From the NCBI GenBank assembly GCA_003660605.1, contig QMUN01000003.1, positions 1 to 13,861 on the forward strand: a stretch of 13,861 nucleotides of DNA. The letters run 5' to 3'. Of the stretch, positions 1-7,473 are shown in pieces (within the stretch, counting starts at the first letter, position 1; each line of letters starts with the position of its first letter). The notes under the pieces were generated by a model, which worked only from the letters and a program-made list of their open reading frames with translations, did no database searches and had not been told where the DNA came from. The translations under genes were made by a program, and so were the position numbers. This DNA comes from Thermococci archaeon (lineage in GTDB: Archaea; Methanobacteriota_B; Thermococci; Methanofastidiosales; B48-G16).

Positions 1-102
1 GATGAAGTATATCTCATCGAAGAAAAAGAAGATAAAGGAGAAGATATAATTATTAAAGAAGAAGCTAAGGAAGAAATAAAGAAAGAAGTTAAGGAGGAGT
101 AA
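1..102 (+). CDS. rpsC: Ribosomal protein S3 (uS3), C-terminal tail only (5' partial)
   Basis: An open frame runs from base 1 to a TAA at 100-102 and gives 33 residues. They are very charged (15 Asp/Glu and 7 Lys) and end in KKEVKEE. The fragment has no diagnostic motif. The assignment rests on position: in archaea the gene immediately before L29 is rpsC, and archaeal S3 often ends in a low-complexity acidic/lysine tail beyond its KH domain and C-terminal domain. S3 sits on the small-subunit head at the mRNA entry channel. The AAGGAGGAG just before the stop serves as the Shine-Dalgarno site for the next gene, two bases downstream. The bulk of the protein lies outside the window, so the identity is inferred from synteny. 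Confidence 0.75.
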   Translation, partial: DEVYLIEEKEDKGEDIIIKEEAKEEIKKEVKEE

Positions 103-103
103 T

Positions 104-310
104 ATGGCGATACTGAGAAAGGATGAGATAAGAGAGATGGAAATAGAAGAGATGTATGAAAAACTTGGCGAACTCAAGTCTGAGTTTTCCAGGGAAAAGG
201 CACTTTGTGCTACGGGTAGTGCACCTGAGAATCCAGGAAAAATTGGAGAGTTGAGAAGGACGATGGCAAGAATAAAAACTATAATAAAAGAAACAGAGAG
301 GAGGAAGTAA
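104..310 (+). CDS. rpmC: Ribosomal protein L29 (uL29)
   Basis: This 68-residue protein is the usual length for archaeal L29, a two-helix hairpin bound to 23S rRNA near the polypeptide exit tunnel. Recognisable features are the N-terminal helix with [19 protein letters not shown] and the archaeal signature around residues 40-60, [19 protein letters not shown]. The ATG start has a strong AAGGAGGAG site about five bases upstream, inside the end of rpsC. Its TAA stop shares one base with the next ATG (TAATG), which suggests translational coupling to the SUI1 gene. Confidence 0.96.
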   Translation: MAILRKDEIREMEIEEMYEKLGELKSEFSREKALCATGSAPENPGKIGELRRTMARIKTIIKETERRK

Positions 311-615
311 TGCCTGATATATGTCCAATATGTGGATTGCCTAAGGAACTTTGTGTATGCGAAGAGATTGCAATACCAGAACAGCAGATAAAGATCTATA
401 CCTCAAGAAGAAGATTCGGAAAGCTAATGACCGTTATAGAAGGAATCAACAGCAATGATATAGAGCTCACTGAGCTCTGTAAGATGCTAAAATCGAAGTG
501 CGCCTGCGGTGGAACAGTAAAAAAAGGAAAAATTGAATTGCAAGGAAAACATGTTGAAAAAGTGAAAAACATATTAGTCAATATGGGATACAGCAAAGAA
601 ATGATAAGAACATGA
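310..615 (+). CDS. Translation initiation factor aIF1 (SUI1 family)
   Basis: The product has 101 residues and is the archaeal homologue of eIF1/SUI1, which binds the small-subunit P-site region and monitors start-codon selection. The N-terminus has the four-cysteine knuckle [13 protein letters not shown] (residues 5-17), typical of the archaeal family. The SUI1 fold follows, with [13 protein letters not shown] near residues 34-46, [22 protein letters not shown] near 60-80 and a final helix. The start overlaps the L29 stop by one base, and the stop overlaps the next start as ATGA. Placement between L29 and the RNase P protein gene is the standard euryarchaeal order. Confidence 0.95.
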   Translation: MPDICPICGLPKELCVCEEIAIPEQQIKIYTSRRRFGKLMTVIEGINSNDIELTELCKMLKSKCACGGTVKKGKIELQGKHVEKVKNILVNMGYSKEMIRT

Positions 616-830
616 AAAGAGAGCTGATTGGCAAAAGGATCAAAGTGGTAAAGAGCGTGAATAAAGCATATATCGGGATCACAGGTACTGTGATCGATGA
701 AACAAAAAATATGCTGACCCTCGATGATGGAAGAAAGCTTATAAAAGAAAATATCACTATTGAAATTGATGGAACTGTCTTGGATGGAAAATATATAGTA
801 GGAAGGCCTGAAAATAGGATAAAGAGGTGA
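612..830 (+). CDS. rnp1: RNase P protein component 1 (Rnp1 / Rpp29 / Pop4 family)
   Basis: This 72-residue protein matches the Sm-like beta-barrel core of archaeal Rpp29, one of the protein subunits of RNase P, which trims tRNA 5' ends. Visible landmarks are [28 protein letters not shown] (residues 4-31), then LTLDDGRK and the final GRPENRIKR. It is short: well-studied homologues have an N-terminal extension that in known structures helps contact Rpp21. No start codon lies in frame between the ATG at 612 and the preceding stop at 555-557, so the short form is not a start-choice artefact. The ATG overlaps the aIF1 stop. Confidence 0.92.
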   Translation: MKRELIGKRIKVVKSVNKAYIGITGTVIDETKNMLTLDDGRKLIKENITIEIDGTVLDGKYIVGRPENRIKR

Positions 831-835
831 AATAA

Positions 836-1117
836 ATGGAATGTAAGGACAAAAACTGTCCTATCCACGGGAATTTGAAAATCCGGGGAAGAATACTTGA
901 AGGCGTCGTAATAAGCGACAAAATGCGTAACAGTGTAGTTGTAAAAAGAGAGCTTCTGGAGTATATCCCTAAATATGAGAGATACGCAAAGAAATCTTCA
1001 AAAATTACTGCTCACAATCCCCCATGTCTCAATGCAAAATTGGGGGACAATGTAAAGATCGCGGAGTGTAGACCTATAAGCAAAACAAAGAGTTTTGTTG
1101 TAATTGAGGTGATCTAA
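836..1117 (+). CDS. rpsQ: Ribosomal protein S17 (uS17)
   Basis: S17 is an OB-fold protein that binds 16S rRNA early in small-subunit assembly. The 93-residue product begins with the archaeal signature C-x4-CPIHG ([12 protein letters not shown]). It continues with the OB core [22 protein letters not shown], and the conserved [21 protein letters not shown] forms the C-terminal strands. A GAGGTGA site lies about eight bases before the ATG. The stop codon TAA supplies the first base of the next ATG (TAATG), and the tail of this gene contains the unusually good Shine-Dalgarno site of L14. Confidence 0.96.
   Translation: MECKDKNCPIHGNLKIRGRILEGVVISDKMRNSVVVKRELLEYIPKYERYAKKSSKITAHNPPCLNAKLGDNVKIAECRPISKTKSFVVIEVI
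1106..1114 (+). promoter_or_regulatory. Extended Shine-Dalgarno site of L14
   Basis: GAGGTGATC ends two bases before the L14 ATG. It is complementary over nine bases to the archaeal 16S 3' end (GAUCACCUC). Several other starts here carry the same GGTGATC core close to the ATG, for example L18 (5171-5177) and L34e (9425-9431). The short spacing makes sense because pairing extends into the 5' part of the anti-SD. Confidence 0.75.
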
Positions 1118-1542
1118 TGGGGAAGAAAGGAGCTGGAGCTACAAGAGGTAGATCTCCCATAAGACCGATAAGATCATTGACAACAGGATCAAGTTTGATC
1201 TGTGCAGATAATACTGGAGCAAAAGAACTTGAAATTATCTCTGTTATAGGATACAAGGGTACATTAAGAAGGTATCCTTCAGCAGGTATTGGTGATATGA
1301 TCGTGGCATCTGTGAAGAAAGGAAAGCCTGACATAAGAAAGACAATTGTCAAGGCTGTTATAATAAGACAGAGAAAAGAGTACAAGAGACTCGATGGAAT
1401 GAGAGTGAAATTCGATGATAATGCAGCGGTAATAGTGACACCTGAGGGAATGCCCAAAGGTTCTGAGATAAAGGGGCCTGTAGCTAAAGAAGCTGCTGAA
1501 AAATGGGTAAGATTATCTGGAATTGCTAATATGATATTATGA
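1117..1542 (+). CDS. rplN: Ribosomal protein L14 (uL14)
   Basis: This 141-residue protein is archaeal/eukaryal-type L14, which lies at the subunit interface near the factor-binding region. The family core is clear: [21 protein letters not shown] (residues 29-49), [18 protein letters not shown] and [26 protein letters not shown]. The end, [22 protein letters not shown], carries the usual terminal segment. The Gly/Arg-rich N-terminus ([13 protein letters not shown]) is typical for archaea. Start choice is fixed by the GAGGTGATC site two bases upstream. Confidence 0.97.
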   Translation: MGKKGAGATRGRSPIRPIRSLTTGSSLICADNTGAKELEIISVIGYKGTLRRYPSAGIGDMIVASVKKGKPDIRKTIVKAVIIRQRKEYKRLDGMRVKFDDNAAVIVTPEGMPKGSEIKGPVAKEAAEKWVRLSGIANMIL

Positions 1543-1552
1543 GTGTGATTTT

Positions 1553-1909
1553 ATGACTACACAAAGAAGAAAACAAAGAAAAAAGCATTTTAATGCGCCT
1601 CTACATAAAAAACAGAAGTTTATGTCAGCACCGTTGTCTGTAAATCTAAAAGAAAAATACGGTATAAGAAATTTACCTGTCATAAAGGGAGATAAAATAA
1701 GGGTACTGAGAGGGGATTACATATTCTCTGAAGGTAAAGTCATGAGGGTAGATCTGAAGAATAGTAGAATATTCGTTGAAAAAGTTACGAGGGAGAAAAC
1801 AGACGGTACAGAAGTAAATATACCTTTTCATCCGTCAAATGTTGAGATAATCGATCTGGATCTTAAAGATGAGGAAAGAGCAAAAATTATTGAGAGGAGA
1901 GGGGTATGA
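1553..1909 (+). CDS. rplX: Ribosomal protein L24 (uL24)
   Basis: The product has 118 residues, the usual archaeal/eukaryal L24 (eukaryal L26) length. L24 initiates large-subunit assembly and borders the exit tunnel. The N-terminus has the archaeal [25 protein letters not shown] pattern (residues 5-29), followed by the KOW motif at about residues 44-60 ([19 protein letters not shown]). [21 protein letters not shown] closes the protein. The ATG follows a GTGTGATTTT site ten bases after the L14 stop. The gene ends in an ATGA overlap with rps4e. Confidence 0.97.
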   Translation: MTTQRRKQRKKHFNAPLHKKQKFMSAPLSVNLKEKYGIRNLPVIKGDKIRVLRGDYIFSEGKVMRVDLKNSRIFVEKVTREKTDGTEVNIPFHPSNVEIIDLDLKDEERAKIIERRGV

Positions 1910-2628
1910 CGAGAATAGGAGAAAAAAAAAGCCTAAAAAGATCAAAAGCTCCAAAAATATGGAGAATTCATAGGAAAAATAAAAAATGGACAGTTAAAAA
2001 TATCCCGGGTCCACATTCAGGTGAAAAAGCAGTTCCTTTATTGTTCATACTGAGAGATTATCTTGGATATGCAAAAACGAGAAGAGAAGCAAAGATAATT
2101 TTAAACAGAGGTTTGGTACTTGTGGATGGGAGAATAAGAAAGGATGAGAGATTTCCTGTGGGCGTGATGGATATTGTGGAGATACCAAAAACAGAGGAGT
2201 GTTACAGAGTTCTTCCAAATAGAAAGGGTGAAATGTATCTTTACAAAGTCCCAAAGGAGGAGAAATACCTGAAAATTTTCAGTATAATTGGTAAAACACT
2301 TTTAAAAAATGGCGTAGTTCAATTGAACCTCCATGATGGGAGAAATATACTCGGAGACAATACTTATAAGGTTTACGATACGATACTTTACGATTTAAAT
2401 AAAAAAGAGATAAAGGGGCACATTCCATTTAAAAAAGGCACCTTGGGATTCGTGGTAAAGGGAAACAACGTTTCAAAGATGGGAAAAATCGTGGAGATAG
2501 ATAAGAGAAAAACTGGCCACAGTACCGTTACCTTGGAAAACAAAAGGGAGCGATTTAAAACATTGAAAGAGTACGTATATATAGTTGGGAAAGGAAAAAG
2601 TTTAATCTCGATCCCGGAGGTGGCTTAA
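1906..2628 (+). CDS. rps4e: Ribosomal protein S4e (eS4)
   Basis: S4e is a small-subunit protein found in archaea and eukaryotes but not bacteria. The 240-residue product opens with the family motif [11 protein letters not shown]. It has an S4-type RNA-binding domain at about residues 43-90 ([20 protein letters not shown], then [15 protein letters not shown]). A middle domain follows, then a KOW-like segment ([21 protein letters not shown]) around 178-200. Length and order match euryarchaeal homologues. The start lies in an ATGA overlap with L24, and the TAA overlaps the L5 start as TAATG. Confidence 0.97.
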   Translation: MTRIGEKKSLKRSKAPKIWRIHRKNKKWTVKNIPGPHSGEKAVPLLFILRDYLGYAKTRREAKIILNRGLVLVDGRIRKDERFPVGVMDIVEIPKTEECYRVLPNRKGEMYLYKVPKEEKYLKIFSIIGKTLLKNGVVQLNLHDGRNILGDNTYKVYDTILYDLNKKEIKGHIPFKKGTLGFVVKGNNVSKMGKIVEIDKRKTGHSTVTLENKRERFKTLKEYVYIVGKGKSLISIPEVA

Positions 2629-3137
2629 TGCATAAGACGGAAAAACCAAGAATAGAAAAGGTAGTTATAAATATGGGTATCGGAGAGTCGGGGGAAAAAC
2701 TTGCAAATGCTGAGTCACTGTTGGAAAATTTGATAGATCAGAAGCCCATAAAAAGAAAAGCAAAGCAGACCAATAAAGATTTCGGGATCAGAAAAAATGA
2801 GCCCATAGCAGTAAAAGCAACTTTGAGAGGTAAAAAAGCTTATAAATTTTTAAAAGATGCTTTTGAGGCTGTAGAAAATAAGATAAGTTCAGATAAATTT
2901 GATATGTATGGTAACTTCTCATTTGGTATCAAAGAGCACATAGATATTCCGGGAGTAAGATATGATCCAAAGATAGGCGTTTTTGGAATGGATGTCTGTG
3001 TATCACTAGAAAGACAGGGATACAGGATTAAAAGAAGGAGGATAAAAAGAAGAAAGATATCTCCAAGTCACAGGATAAAAAAAGAGGAGGGGATAAACTT
3101 TATTAAAGAGCAGTTTAAGGTGAATGTTTATGAGTAA
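2628..3137 (+). CDS. rplE: Ribosomal protein L5 (uL5)
   Basis: L5 binds 5S rRNA in the central protuberance together with L18. The 169-residue product has the archaeal-type opening [20 protein letters not shown] (residues 10-29) and [31 protein letters not shown] (about 48-78). The conserved [18 protein letters not shown] follows at about 97-114, then the archaeal C-terminal extension rich in Arg/Lys. A GGAGGTGG site precedes the ATG. The last eight bases overlap the S14 gene in another frame. Confidence 0.97.
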   Translation: MHKTEKPRIEKVVINMGIGESGEKLANAESLLENLIDQKPIKRKAKQTNKDFGIRKNEPIAVKATLRGKKAYKFLKDAFEAVENKISSDKFDMYGNFSFGIKEHIDIPGVRYDPKIGVFGMDVCVSLERQGYRIKRRRIKRRKISPSHRIKKEEGINFIKEQFKVNVYE

Positions 3138-3261
3138 AGGTAGCAGAAGATGCAGAAGATGCGGCAGTCATGAAGCTGTAATAAGAAGATATGGATTATA
3201 CCTCTGTAGAAGGTGCTTTAGAGAGGTAGCGCCAAAATTAGGTTTCAAGAAATATGTATGA
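3130..3261 (+). CDS. rpsN: Ribosomal protein S14 (uS14), zinc-binding type
   Basis: This 43-codon gene lies between L5 and S8. It translates to [20 protein letters not shown] followed by [23 protein letters not shown], nearly the archaeal S14 consensus. Four cysteines in two CxxC pairs (residues 8, 11, 26, 29) form the zinc site. S14 is a head protein of the small subunit. An upstream in-frame ATG at 3124 abuts the AAGGTGA site at 3117-3123, whereas the ATG at 3130 has proper spacing, so I chose 3130. A TGA at 3121-3123 rules out longer forms, so the usual ten or so extra N-terminal residues of archaeal S14 are absent. Confidence 0.96.
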   Translation: MSKGSRRCRRCGSHEAVIRRYGLYLCRRCFREVAPKLGFKKYV

Positions 3262-3270
3262 GGTGTAAAA

Positions 3271-3657
3271 ATGTTAAACGATCCTTTGGCAGATGCACTA
3301 TCCAATATAACGAATTATGAAAGAGCTAGAAAAAATGAGGCGTTAATACCAGCATCTAAGGTAATTGGAAATATATTAAAGATAATGCAAGATTACGGCT
3401 TTATTGGCACCTTTGAATTTATAGACGATGGAAAATCTGGAAATTATAAGGTGGAACTTATAGGAAATATAAACAAGTGTGGCGTAATAAAACCCAGATT
3501 CCCTGTTAAAAAAAATGAGTTTGAAAAATGGGAAAAAAGATTCTTGCCTGCGAAAAACTTTGGGATATTACTTGTATCCACCCCAAAAGGTATCATGAGC
3601 CACAAAGATGCATATAAAAACGAAACAGGCGGGAGATTGTTAGCGTATGTGTATTAG
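3271..3657 (+). CDS. rpsH: Ribosomal protein S8 (uS8)
   Basis: S8 is a primary 16S rRNA binder in the central domain and, in studied prokaryotes, a repressor of its own operon. The 128-residue product starts with the family hallmark [19 protein letters not shown]. It has [40 protein letters not shown] at residues 73-112 and ends with GGRLLAYVY. Both the length and the KPRFPV segment are of the archaeal type. GAGGTG lies about seven bases before the ATG, overlapping the end of S14. Confidence 0.97.
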   Translation: MLNDPLADALSNITNYERARKNEALIPASKVIGNILKIMQDYGFIGTFEFIDDGKSGNYKVELIGNINKCGVIKPRFPVKKNEFEKWEKRFLPAKNFGILLVSTPKGIMSHKDAYKNETGGRLLAYVY

Positions 3658-3665
3658 GTGAGATT

Positions 3666-4193
3666 ATGGTAGTAGATATAGAAGAGATCACAGTTCCTGA
3701 GAGCGTGGAACTCAAGTTTGAGGAAAACACTATCAAAGTTAAAGGTAAGAATGGAGAGCTTCATAGAGTTTTTGATTATCCTAATATCATAATAAAAAAT
3801 GAAGATGGAAAACTCAGGATATCATCTTCCTCCAATAGGAGAAAAGACGTAGCGATGATAAGAACAACTAAAGCACACATAGTGAATATGATCAAAGGAG
3901 TAGAAGAAGGATTTCAATATACGTTGAAGATAGTTTATGCTCACTTTCCAATGAATGTAAAGATAGAAGGAAATAAAGTAGGCATCTACAATTTCTTGGG
4001 CGAAAAGCATCCCAGATTCGCAAAGATCGTTGGAAATACCAATGTTACAATTAAAGGAGATACAATAACAGTAAGAGGAATAAACAAAGAAGAAGTAGGT
4101 CAAACATCTGCAAACATAGAACAGGCTACAAGAATAAAGAAAAGGGATACGAGAGTATTTCAGGATGGTATATACCTGGTTGAAGGTGCGTAA
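3666..4193 (+). CDS. rplF: Ribosomal protein L6 (uL6)
   Basis: L6 lies near the factor-binding site of the large subunit and is built from two similar alpha/beta domains. In the 175-residue product the first repeat spans about residues 1-80 ([20 protein letters not shown]). The second spans about 85-165 and includes [20 protein letters not shown] and [19 protein letters not shown]. The C-terminus has the archaeal signature [20 protein letters not shown] and FQDGIYLVE. The start follows a TAGGTGA site that begins within the S8 stop codon. Confidence 0.97.
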   Translation: MVVDIEEITVPESVELKFEENTIKVKGKNGELHRVFDYPNIIIKNEDGKLRISSSSNRRKDVAMIRTTKAHIVNMIKGVEEGFQYTLKIVYAHFPMNVKIEGNKVGIYNFLGEKHPRFAKIVGNTNVTIKGDTITVRGINKEEVGQTSANIEQATRIKKRDTRVFQDGIYLVEGA

Positions 4194-4195
4194 AG

Positions 4196-4720
4196 ATGAA
4201 TGAAAGATTGCTCAGAATTAAAAAGGAAAAAAATAGAAAAAGACCGAAGTTTTTAAGACAGGAAACATGGAAATTTATAAAGTTCAAAAATAAACCTACA
4301 TGGAGAAAACCGAGAGGACATTCTTCGAGGATGAGAAGGAAACTCAAGGGGAATCCTCCTGTAGTAAATATAGGATATAGAAATCCGAAGCTTGTGAGGG
4401 GATATCATCCCTGCGGACTCCCGGAGGTACTTGTTCACAATACAAATGATTTAGAGAACCTAAAGGATGTCGCCGTGAGAATAGGGAATGTAGGAACAAA
4501 GAAAAAAATTGAAATTCTTAAAAGGGCATTAGAAAAAGATTTAAAACTTTTGAATCCGAAAATAAAGTTTGTCAAGGTAAGTAGTGAGGAAGACATAATA
4601 GATAATATAGATATTAAGGATTATACTCAAAGTTTTATCATTTCCAAAAAATTGAGTGACGAAGATAGGGAAAAAATAGAACAGAAAGCTGAAGAGCTTG
4701 GGATCGTACTTCAGGAGTGA
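4196..4720 (+). CDS. rpl32e: Ribosomal protein L32e (eL32) with a long C-terminal segment
   Basis: L32e is an archaeal/eukaryal large-subunit protein. The family core is clear: WRKPRGHSSRMRRKLKGNPP (residues 36-55), VNIGYRNPKLVRGYHPCG, EVLVHNTNDLENL, then VGTKKKIEILKRALEKDLKLLN. At 174 residues it is about 40-50 longer than compact homologues such as those of methanococci. The extra part (about 121-160) contains an acidic stretch EEDIIDNIDIKDY. The very end, EQKAEELGIVLQE, resembles the usual family terminus, so the extra residues look like an insertion before it. A GAAGGTG site lies seven bases before the ATG. Confidence 0.96.
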   Translation: MNERLLRIKKEKNRKRPKFLRQETWKFIKFKNKPTWRKPRGHSSRMRRKLKGNPPVVNIGYRNPKLVRGYHPCGLPEVLVHNTNDLENLKDVAVRIGNVGTKKKIEILKRALEKDLKLLNPKIKFVKVSSEEDIIDNIDIKDYTQSFIISKKLSDEDREKIEQKAEELGIVLQE

Positions 4721-4725
4721 TTATT

Positions 4726-5175
4726 ATGAATGTAAAGGTACAAAAGAGAATTGCAGCCGAGATTCTTGGATGTGGAGTGCACAGGATCTGGATAAATCCG
4801 GAAGAAAAGGATAAAGTAAGCATGGCTATAACGAGAGGAGATGTTAAAAAGCTGATAAGAGATGGCATAATAAAAAAAAGACCGGAAGTATCTATAAGCA
4901 GAGGTAGAGCAAGAATTCTCCATAAAAAGAAGAAACTGGGAAGAAGAAGAGGACATGGAAGTAGGAAAGGAAAGAAAACAGCCAGAATGAGTAAAAAAAG
5001 AGCGTGGATAAACACAATAAGACCTTTAAGAAGAGAACTTAGAGATCTAAGAGAGAAAAATAAACTTGAACCTAAGAGTTATCGAAAACTCTATAAAATG
5101 GCAGGAAGTGGAGCATTTAGAAATGTGGCATATATGACCTCTTATATAACTGAGCGAGGGTACACAAAACGGTGA
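4726..5175 (+). CDS. rpl19e: Ribosomal protein L19e (eL19)
   Basis: L19e is a helical archaeal/eukaryal large-subunit protein that forms a bridge to the small subunit. The 149-residue product has AAEILGCGVHRIWINPE (residues 9-25), VSISRGRARILHKKKKLGRRRGHGSRKG near 61-88 and WINTIRPLRRELRDLRE near 99-115. LYKMAGSGAFRN lies toward the end. A longer start exists at GTG 4717, but AGGAGTGA (4713-4720) is well spaced from the ATG at 4726, and the family starts directly with the VQKRIAAEIL helix, so 4726 is preferred. L32e ends within this Shine-Dalgarno site. Confidence 0.96.
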   Translation: MNVKVQKRIAAEILGCGVHRIWINPEEKDKVSMAITRGDVKKLIRDGIIKKRPEVSISRGRARILHKKKKLGRRRGHGSRKGKKTARMSKKRAWINTIRPLRRELRDLREKNKLEPKSYRKLYKMAGSGAFRNVAYMTSYITERGYTKR

Positions 5176-5179
5176 TCAA

Positions 5180-5743
5180 ATGAAGAAATTAGGTTTCAAA
5201 AGAAGAAGAATGGGGATAACAGATTATGATCAGAGATATAAATTAGTAATGTCAGGGAAACATAGAATGGTAATCAGAACTTCTTTGAATCACATAAATA
5301 TCCAGATAGTGAGATCAGAAAAAAGTGGAGATAGAACATTAGTTTCTGCACACTCCAAAGAACTCGAGAAAATGGGTTACAAAGGTCATTGTGGAAACTG
5401 TACTGCTGCTTATTTAACAGGACTGTTATGTGGATACAAGATCAAAAAAGCTGGTATAGATGGGGCTATATTGGATATTGGACTCAAATCTGCCACTAAA
5501 GGGGCAAATATTTTTGCTGCCCTCAGGGGAGTGATAGACGCAGGTATTGAAATACCACATAATGAAAAGATACTCCCGGATGAAAAAAGAATACGGGGAG
5601 AACATATAGCTGATTATGCCTCCAAACTTAATAAGGAAGAGTACTCTAAAAAATTCAGTAATTATATCAAGAAAGGATTAAAACCCGAAGAATTGCCACT
5701 TCATTTTGACGAGATCAAGAATAAAATAGAGGAGATCGTATGA
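5180..5743 (+). CDS. rplR: Ribosomal protein L18 (uL18)
   Basis: L18 binds 5S rRNA in the central protuberance beside L5. The 187-residue product has the archaeal pattern: [20 protein letters not shown] (residues 14-33), [15 protein letters not shown] near 73-87, and [21 protein letters not shown] followed by [31 protein letters not shown]. The C-terminal helices are present. GGTGATC (5171-5177), which overlaps the L19e stop, is the Shine-Dalgarno site and lies two bases before the ATG. The gene ends in an ATGA overlap with S5. Confidence 0.97.
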   Translation: MKKLGFKRRRMGITDYDQRYKLVMSGKHRMVIRTSLNHINIQIVRSEKSGDRTLVSAHSKELEKMGYKGHCGNCTAAYLTGLLCGYKIKKAGIDGAILDIGLKSATKGANIFAALRGVIDAGIEIPHNEKILPDEKRIRGEHIADYASKLNKEEYSKKFSNYIKKGLKPEELPLHFDEIKNKIEEIV

Positions 5744-6552
5744 ACGAGGAAGAATGGATACCGAAGACAGGCCTGGGAAGAATGGTAAAGGCAGGAGAGA
5801 TCACAGATATTGAAGAGATAATCTCAAAAGGAATCTCTATCAGAGAACCCGAAATAGTTGACACTTTACTTCCGGAGCTATCGAATAGAGAGAATCAGGA
5901 AATCATTGATATTAACCTGGTCCAGAGAATGACAGATTCAGGTAGAAGAGTAAAATTCAATGTAATTTGTGCAATAGGAAACAAAAATGGGCTTGTTGGC
6001 TTAGGACAGAGTAAGGCCAACGAGGTAGGAACAGCTATCAGGAAATCACTGAATAATGCGAAATTAAATATAATAAGAGTAAAAAGAGGTTGCGGATCAT
6101 GGGAATGCGGCTGTGGAACACCGCACTCTATTCCATTTAAAGTTACTGGAAGATCTTCGAGTGTTACAGTTACCTTATTTCCTGCACCGAGAGGATTGGG
6201 ACTTGCCATAGGTGATGTGGGTAAAAAGATAATAAAACTTGCGGGGATCACAGATATCTGGTCAAAGTCACTTGGACAGACACAGACAACTATTAATTTT
6301 GCAAAGGCGATCTTCGATTGCCTTAAAAATACAAATAATATGAGCTATCAGGAGAGACATATGAGAGGTCTTGGTATAATTGATGGAATGATAAAGGAAT
6401 CCGCACCAGTCACAGAGGAGACAAAGGAAGAGGAAATAAAAGAAGAGATGGCAAAAGAGGACAAATCAAAGAAAAACGAAGTAAAAAAGGAAGAACCAAA
6501 GAAGAGTAAAGTAAAAGAAAAGGGATCAAAGGAAGGTGAGTCCAGTGGATAG
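5740..6552 (+). CDS. rpsE: Ribosomal protein S5 (uS5) with a charged C-terminal tail
   Basis: S5 sits at the mRNA entrance and helps decoding accuracy. The 270-residue product begins with the archaeal segment [19 protein letters not shown]. It has the double-stranded-RNA-binding part [20 protein letters not shown] (about 68-87). The archaeal [16 protein letters not shown] follows, then the [20 protein letters not shown] domain. The conserved body ends near residue 222. From about 226 to 270 there is a low-complexity Lys/Glu tail, longer than in most archaeal S5 proteins and similar in kind to the S3 tail at the window start. The gene overlaps L18 by four bases and L30 by eight. Confidence 0.97.
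   Translation: MNEEEWIPKTGLGRMVKAGEITDIEEIISKGISIREPEIVDTLLPELSNRENQEIIDINLVQRMTDSGRRVKFNVICAIGNKNGLVGLGQSKANEVGTAIRKSLNNAKLNIIRVKRGCGSWECGCGTPHSIPFKVTGRSSSVTVTLFPAPRGLGLAIGDVGKKIIKLAGITDIWSKSLGQTQTTINFAKAIFDCLKNTNNMSYQERHMRGLGIIDGMIKESAPVTEETKEEEIKEEMAKEDKSKKNEVKKEEPKKSKVKEKGSKEGESSG
6533..6539 (+). promoter_or_regulatory. Shine-Dalgarno site deciding the L30 start
   Basis: AAGGTGA lies inside the end of rpsE. It is five bases before the GTG at 6545 but includes the upstream in-frame GTG at 6536, so that earlier codon is unlikely to be the start. Confidence 0.65.
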
Positions 6553-7006
6553 AGTTGCAGTGATAAGGGTTAGAGGAACTGTTAATTTGGAGAGAAAAAT
6601 AAAAGATACTTTAAAGATGTTCAATCTTGAAAAAACTAATAACTGCATAATTATAGATAACAGAGACAGCTACAGGGGTATGCTGCAGAAGGTAAAAGAT
6701 TACGTAACGTTTGGAGAGATTGACAAAAAAACTTTCAAAAAACTGCTACTGAAATGGGCAAGACTTCCGGGCAACAAAAAAATAGATGAAAAGTATATAA
6801 AGGAAAAAACAGGAAAAACTGTGGATGAATTCATAGACGAATTCTTTGAATTCAAAACTGATCTTGATGATCTCGGAATAAAAAAAGTTTTCAGGTTACA
6901 TCCTCCCAGAAAAGGATACAGAGGAGTTAGATTAGGCTATAATCAAGGAGGATCCCTGGGTTACAGAGGAAAAGATATAATTTCTTTGCTCGAAAAAATG
7001 ATTTAG
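6545..7006 (+). CDS. rpmD: Ribosomal protein L30 (uL30)
   Basis: This is the long archaeal/eukaryal-type L30 (eukaryal L7 family) of the large subunit. It opens with [25 protein letters not shown] and has [25 protein letters not shown], the usual first domain. Then come [18 protein letters not shown] and the conserved [15 protein letters not shown] and [10 protein letters not shown] at the end. I take the GTG at 6545 (153 residues), because homologues begin just before the AVIRVRG strand and the AAGGTGA site is correctly spaced. The GTG at 6536 would add three residues. The start lies within the last codons of S5. Confidence 0.94.
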   Translation: MDRVAVIRVRGTVNLERKIKDTLKMFNLEKTNNCIIIDNRDSYRGMLQKVKDYVTFGEIDKKTFKKLLLKWARLPGNKKIDEKYIKEKTGKTVDEFIDEFFEFKTDLDDLGIKKVFRLHPPRKGYRGVRLGYNQGGSLGYRGKDIISLLEKMI

Positions 7007-7014
7007 GTGATTTT

Positions 7015-7473
7015 GTGATCAGAAAAAAGAAGAAAACATATAAAATGAGAGGTTCAAGGCATTGTGGTGGCGGATGTGCCAAAAAAAGGAGAGGCGCAGG
7101 CCATAGAGGAGGAAGAGGCAATGCGGGATCAGGAAAAGAAAAAAAACAGAAGTATACATGGTTTTTAAAATATGAGCCTGATCATCTTGGCAAACATGGA
7201 TTTAAAAGAATGCCAGAACTTAGAAAAAGTAAATCTGCTGTTAACCTAAGGTATCTGAATGATAACCTTGAAAAACTTCTGGAGAGAGGGGTAGCCTTTA
7301 AAGAAAAAAATAATATAATAATAGATGTATCAAAACTTGGAGTTTCCAAAGTACTGAGTGAGGGTAAGCTCACGAAAAAATTTTCTGTAAAAGCTAAAGA
7401 ATTTTCAGAAAAAGCAAGGATGAAGATCGAAAAAGCAGGCGGAAAGACGATCACAGGTGAAGCAAATGTCTAA
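7015..7473 (+). CDS. rplO: Ribosomal protein L15 (uL15)
   Basis: L15 is a late-assembling large-subunit protein. The 152-residue product has the archaeal Gly/Arg-rich N-terminus RGSRHCGGGCAKKRRGAGHR followed by GGRGNAGSGKEKKQ (residues 11-45), which threads into rRNA. A globular part follows with HLGKHGFKRMPELRKS and AVNLRYLNDNLEKL, and ends in KAGGKTITG. It starts with GTG, seven bases after a TAGGTGA site that overlaps the L30 stop. No alternative ATG fits the conserved N-terminus. The gene overlaps secY by eight bases. Confidence 0.96.
   Translation: MIRKKKKTYKMRGSRHCGGGCAKKRRGAGHRGGRGNAGSGKEKKQKYTWFLKYEPDHLGKHGFKRMPELRKSKSAVNLRYLNDNLEKLLERGVAFKEKNNIIIDVSKLGVSKVLSEGKLTKKFSVKAKEFSEKARMKIEKAGGKTITGEANV
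7455..7460 (+). promoter_or_regulatory. Shine-Dalgarno site deciding the secY start
   Basis: AGGTGA lies in the last codons of L15 and is spaced five bases from the ATG at 7466. The upstream in-frame GTG at 7457 is part of this site and so is unlikely to be the start. Confidence 0.65.

Noticed and set aside
89..328. Open frames on the - strand opposite ribosomal genes, such as 89-328, 1074-1457, 4638-5015, 7405-7953 and 13053-13403
   Set aside because: They lie opposite well-identified conserved genes. Their proteins are rich in Phe, Leu and Ser, as expected from the reverse of Lys/Glu/Arg-rich coding, and have no family features or start signals.
4717..4725. Upstream GTG start for L19e
   Set aside because: It lies in the AGGAGTGA site, and the family begins at the ATG 4726 position.
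7457..7465. Upstream GTG start for secY (adds three residues)
   Set aside because: The GTG is part of the AGGTGA Shine-Dalgarno site that serves the ATG at 7466.
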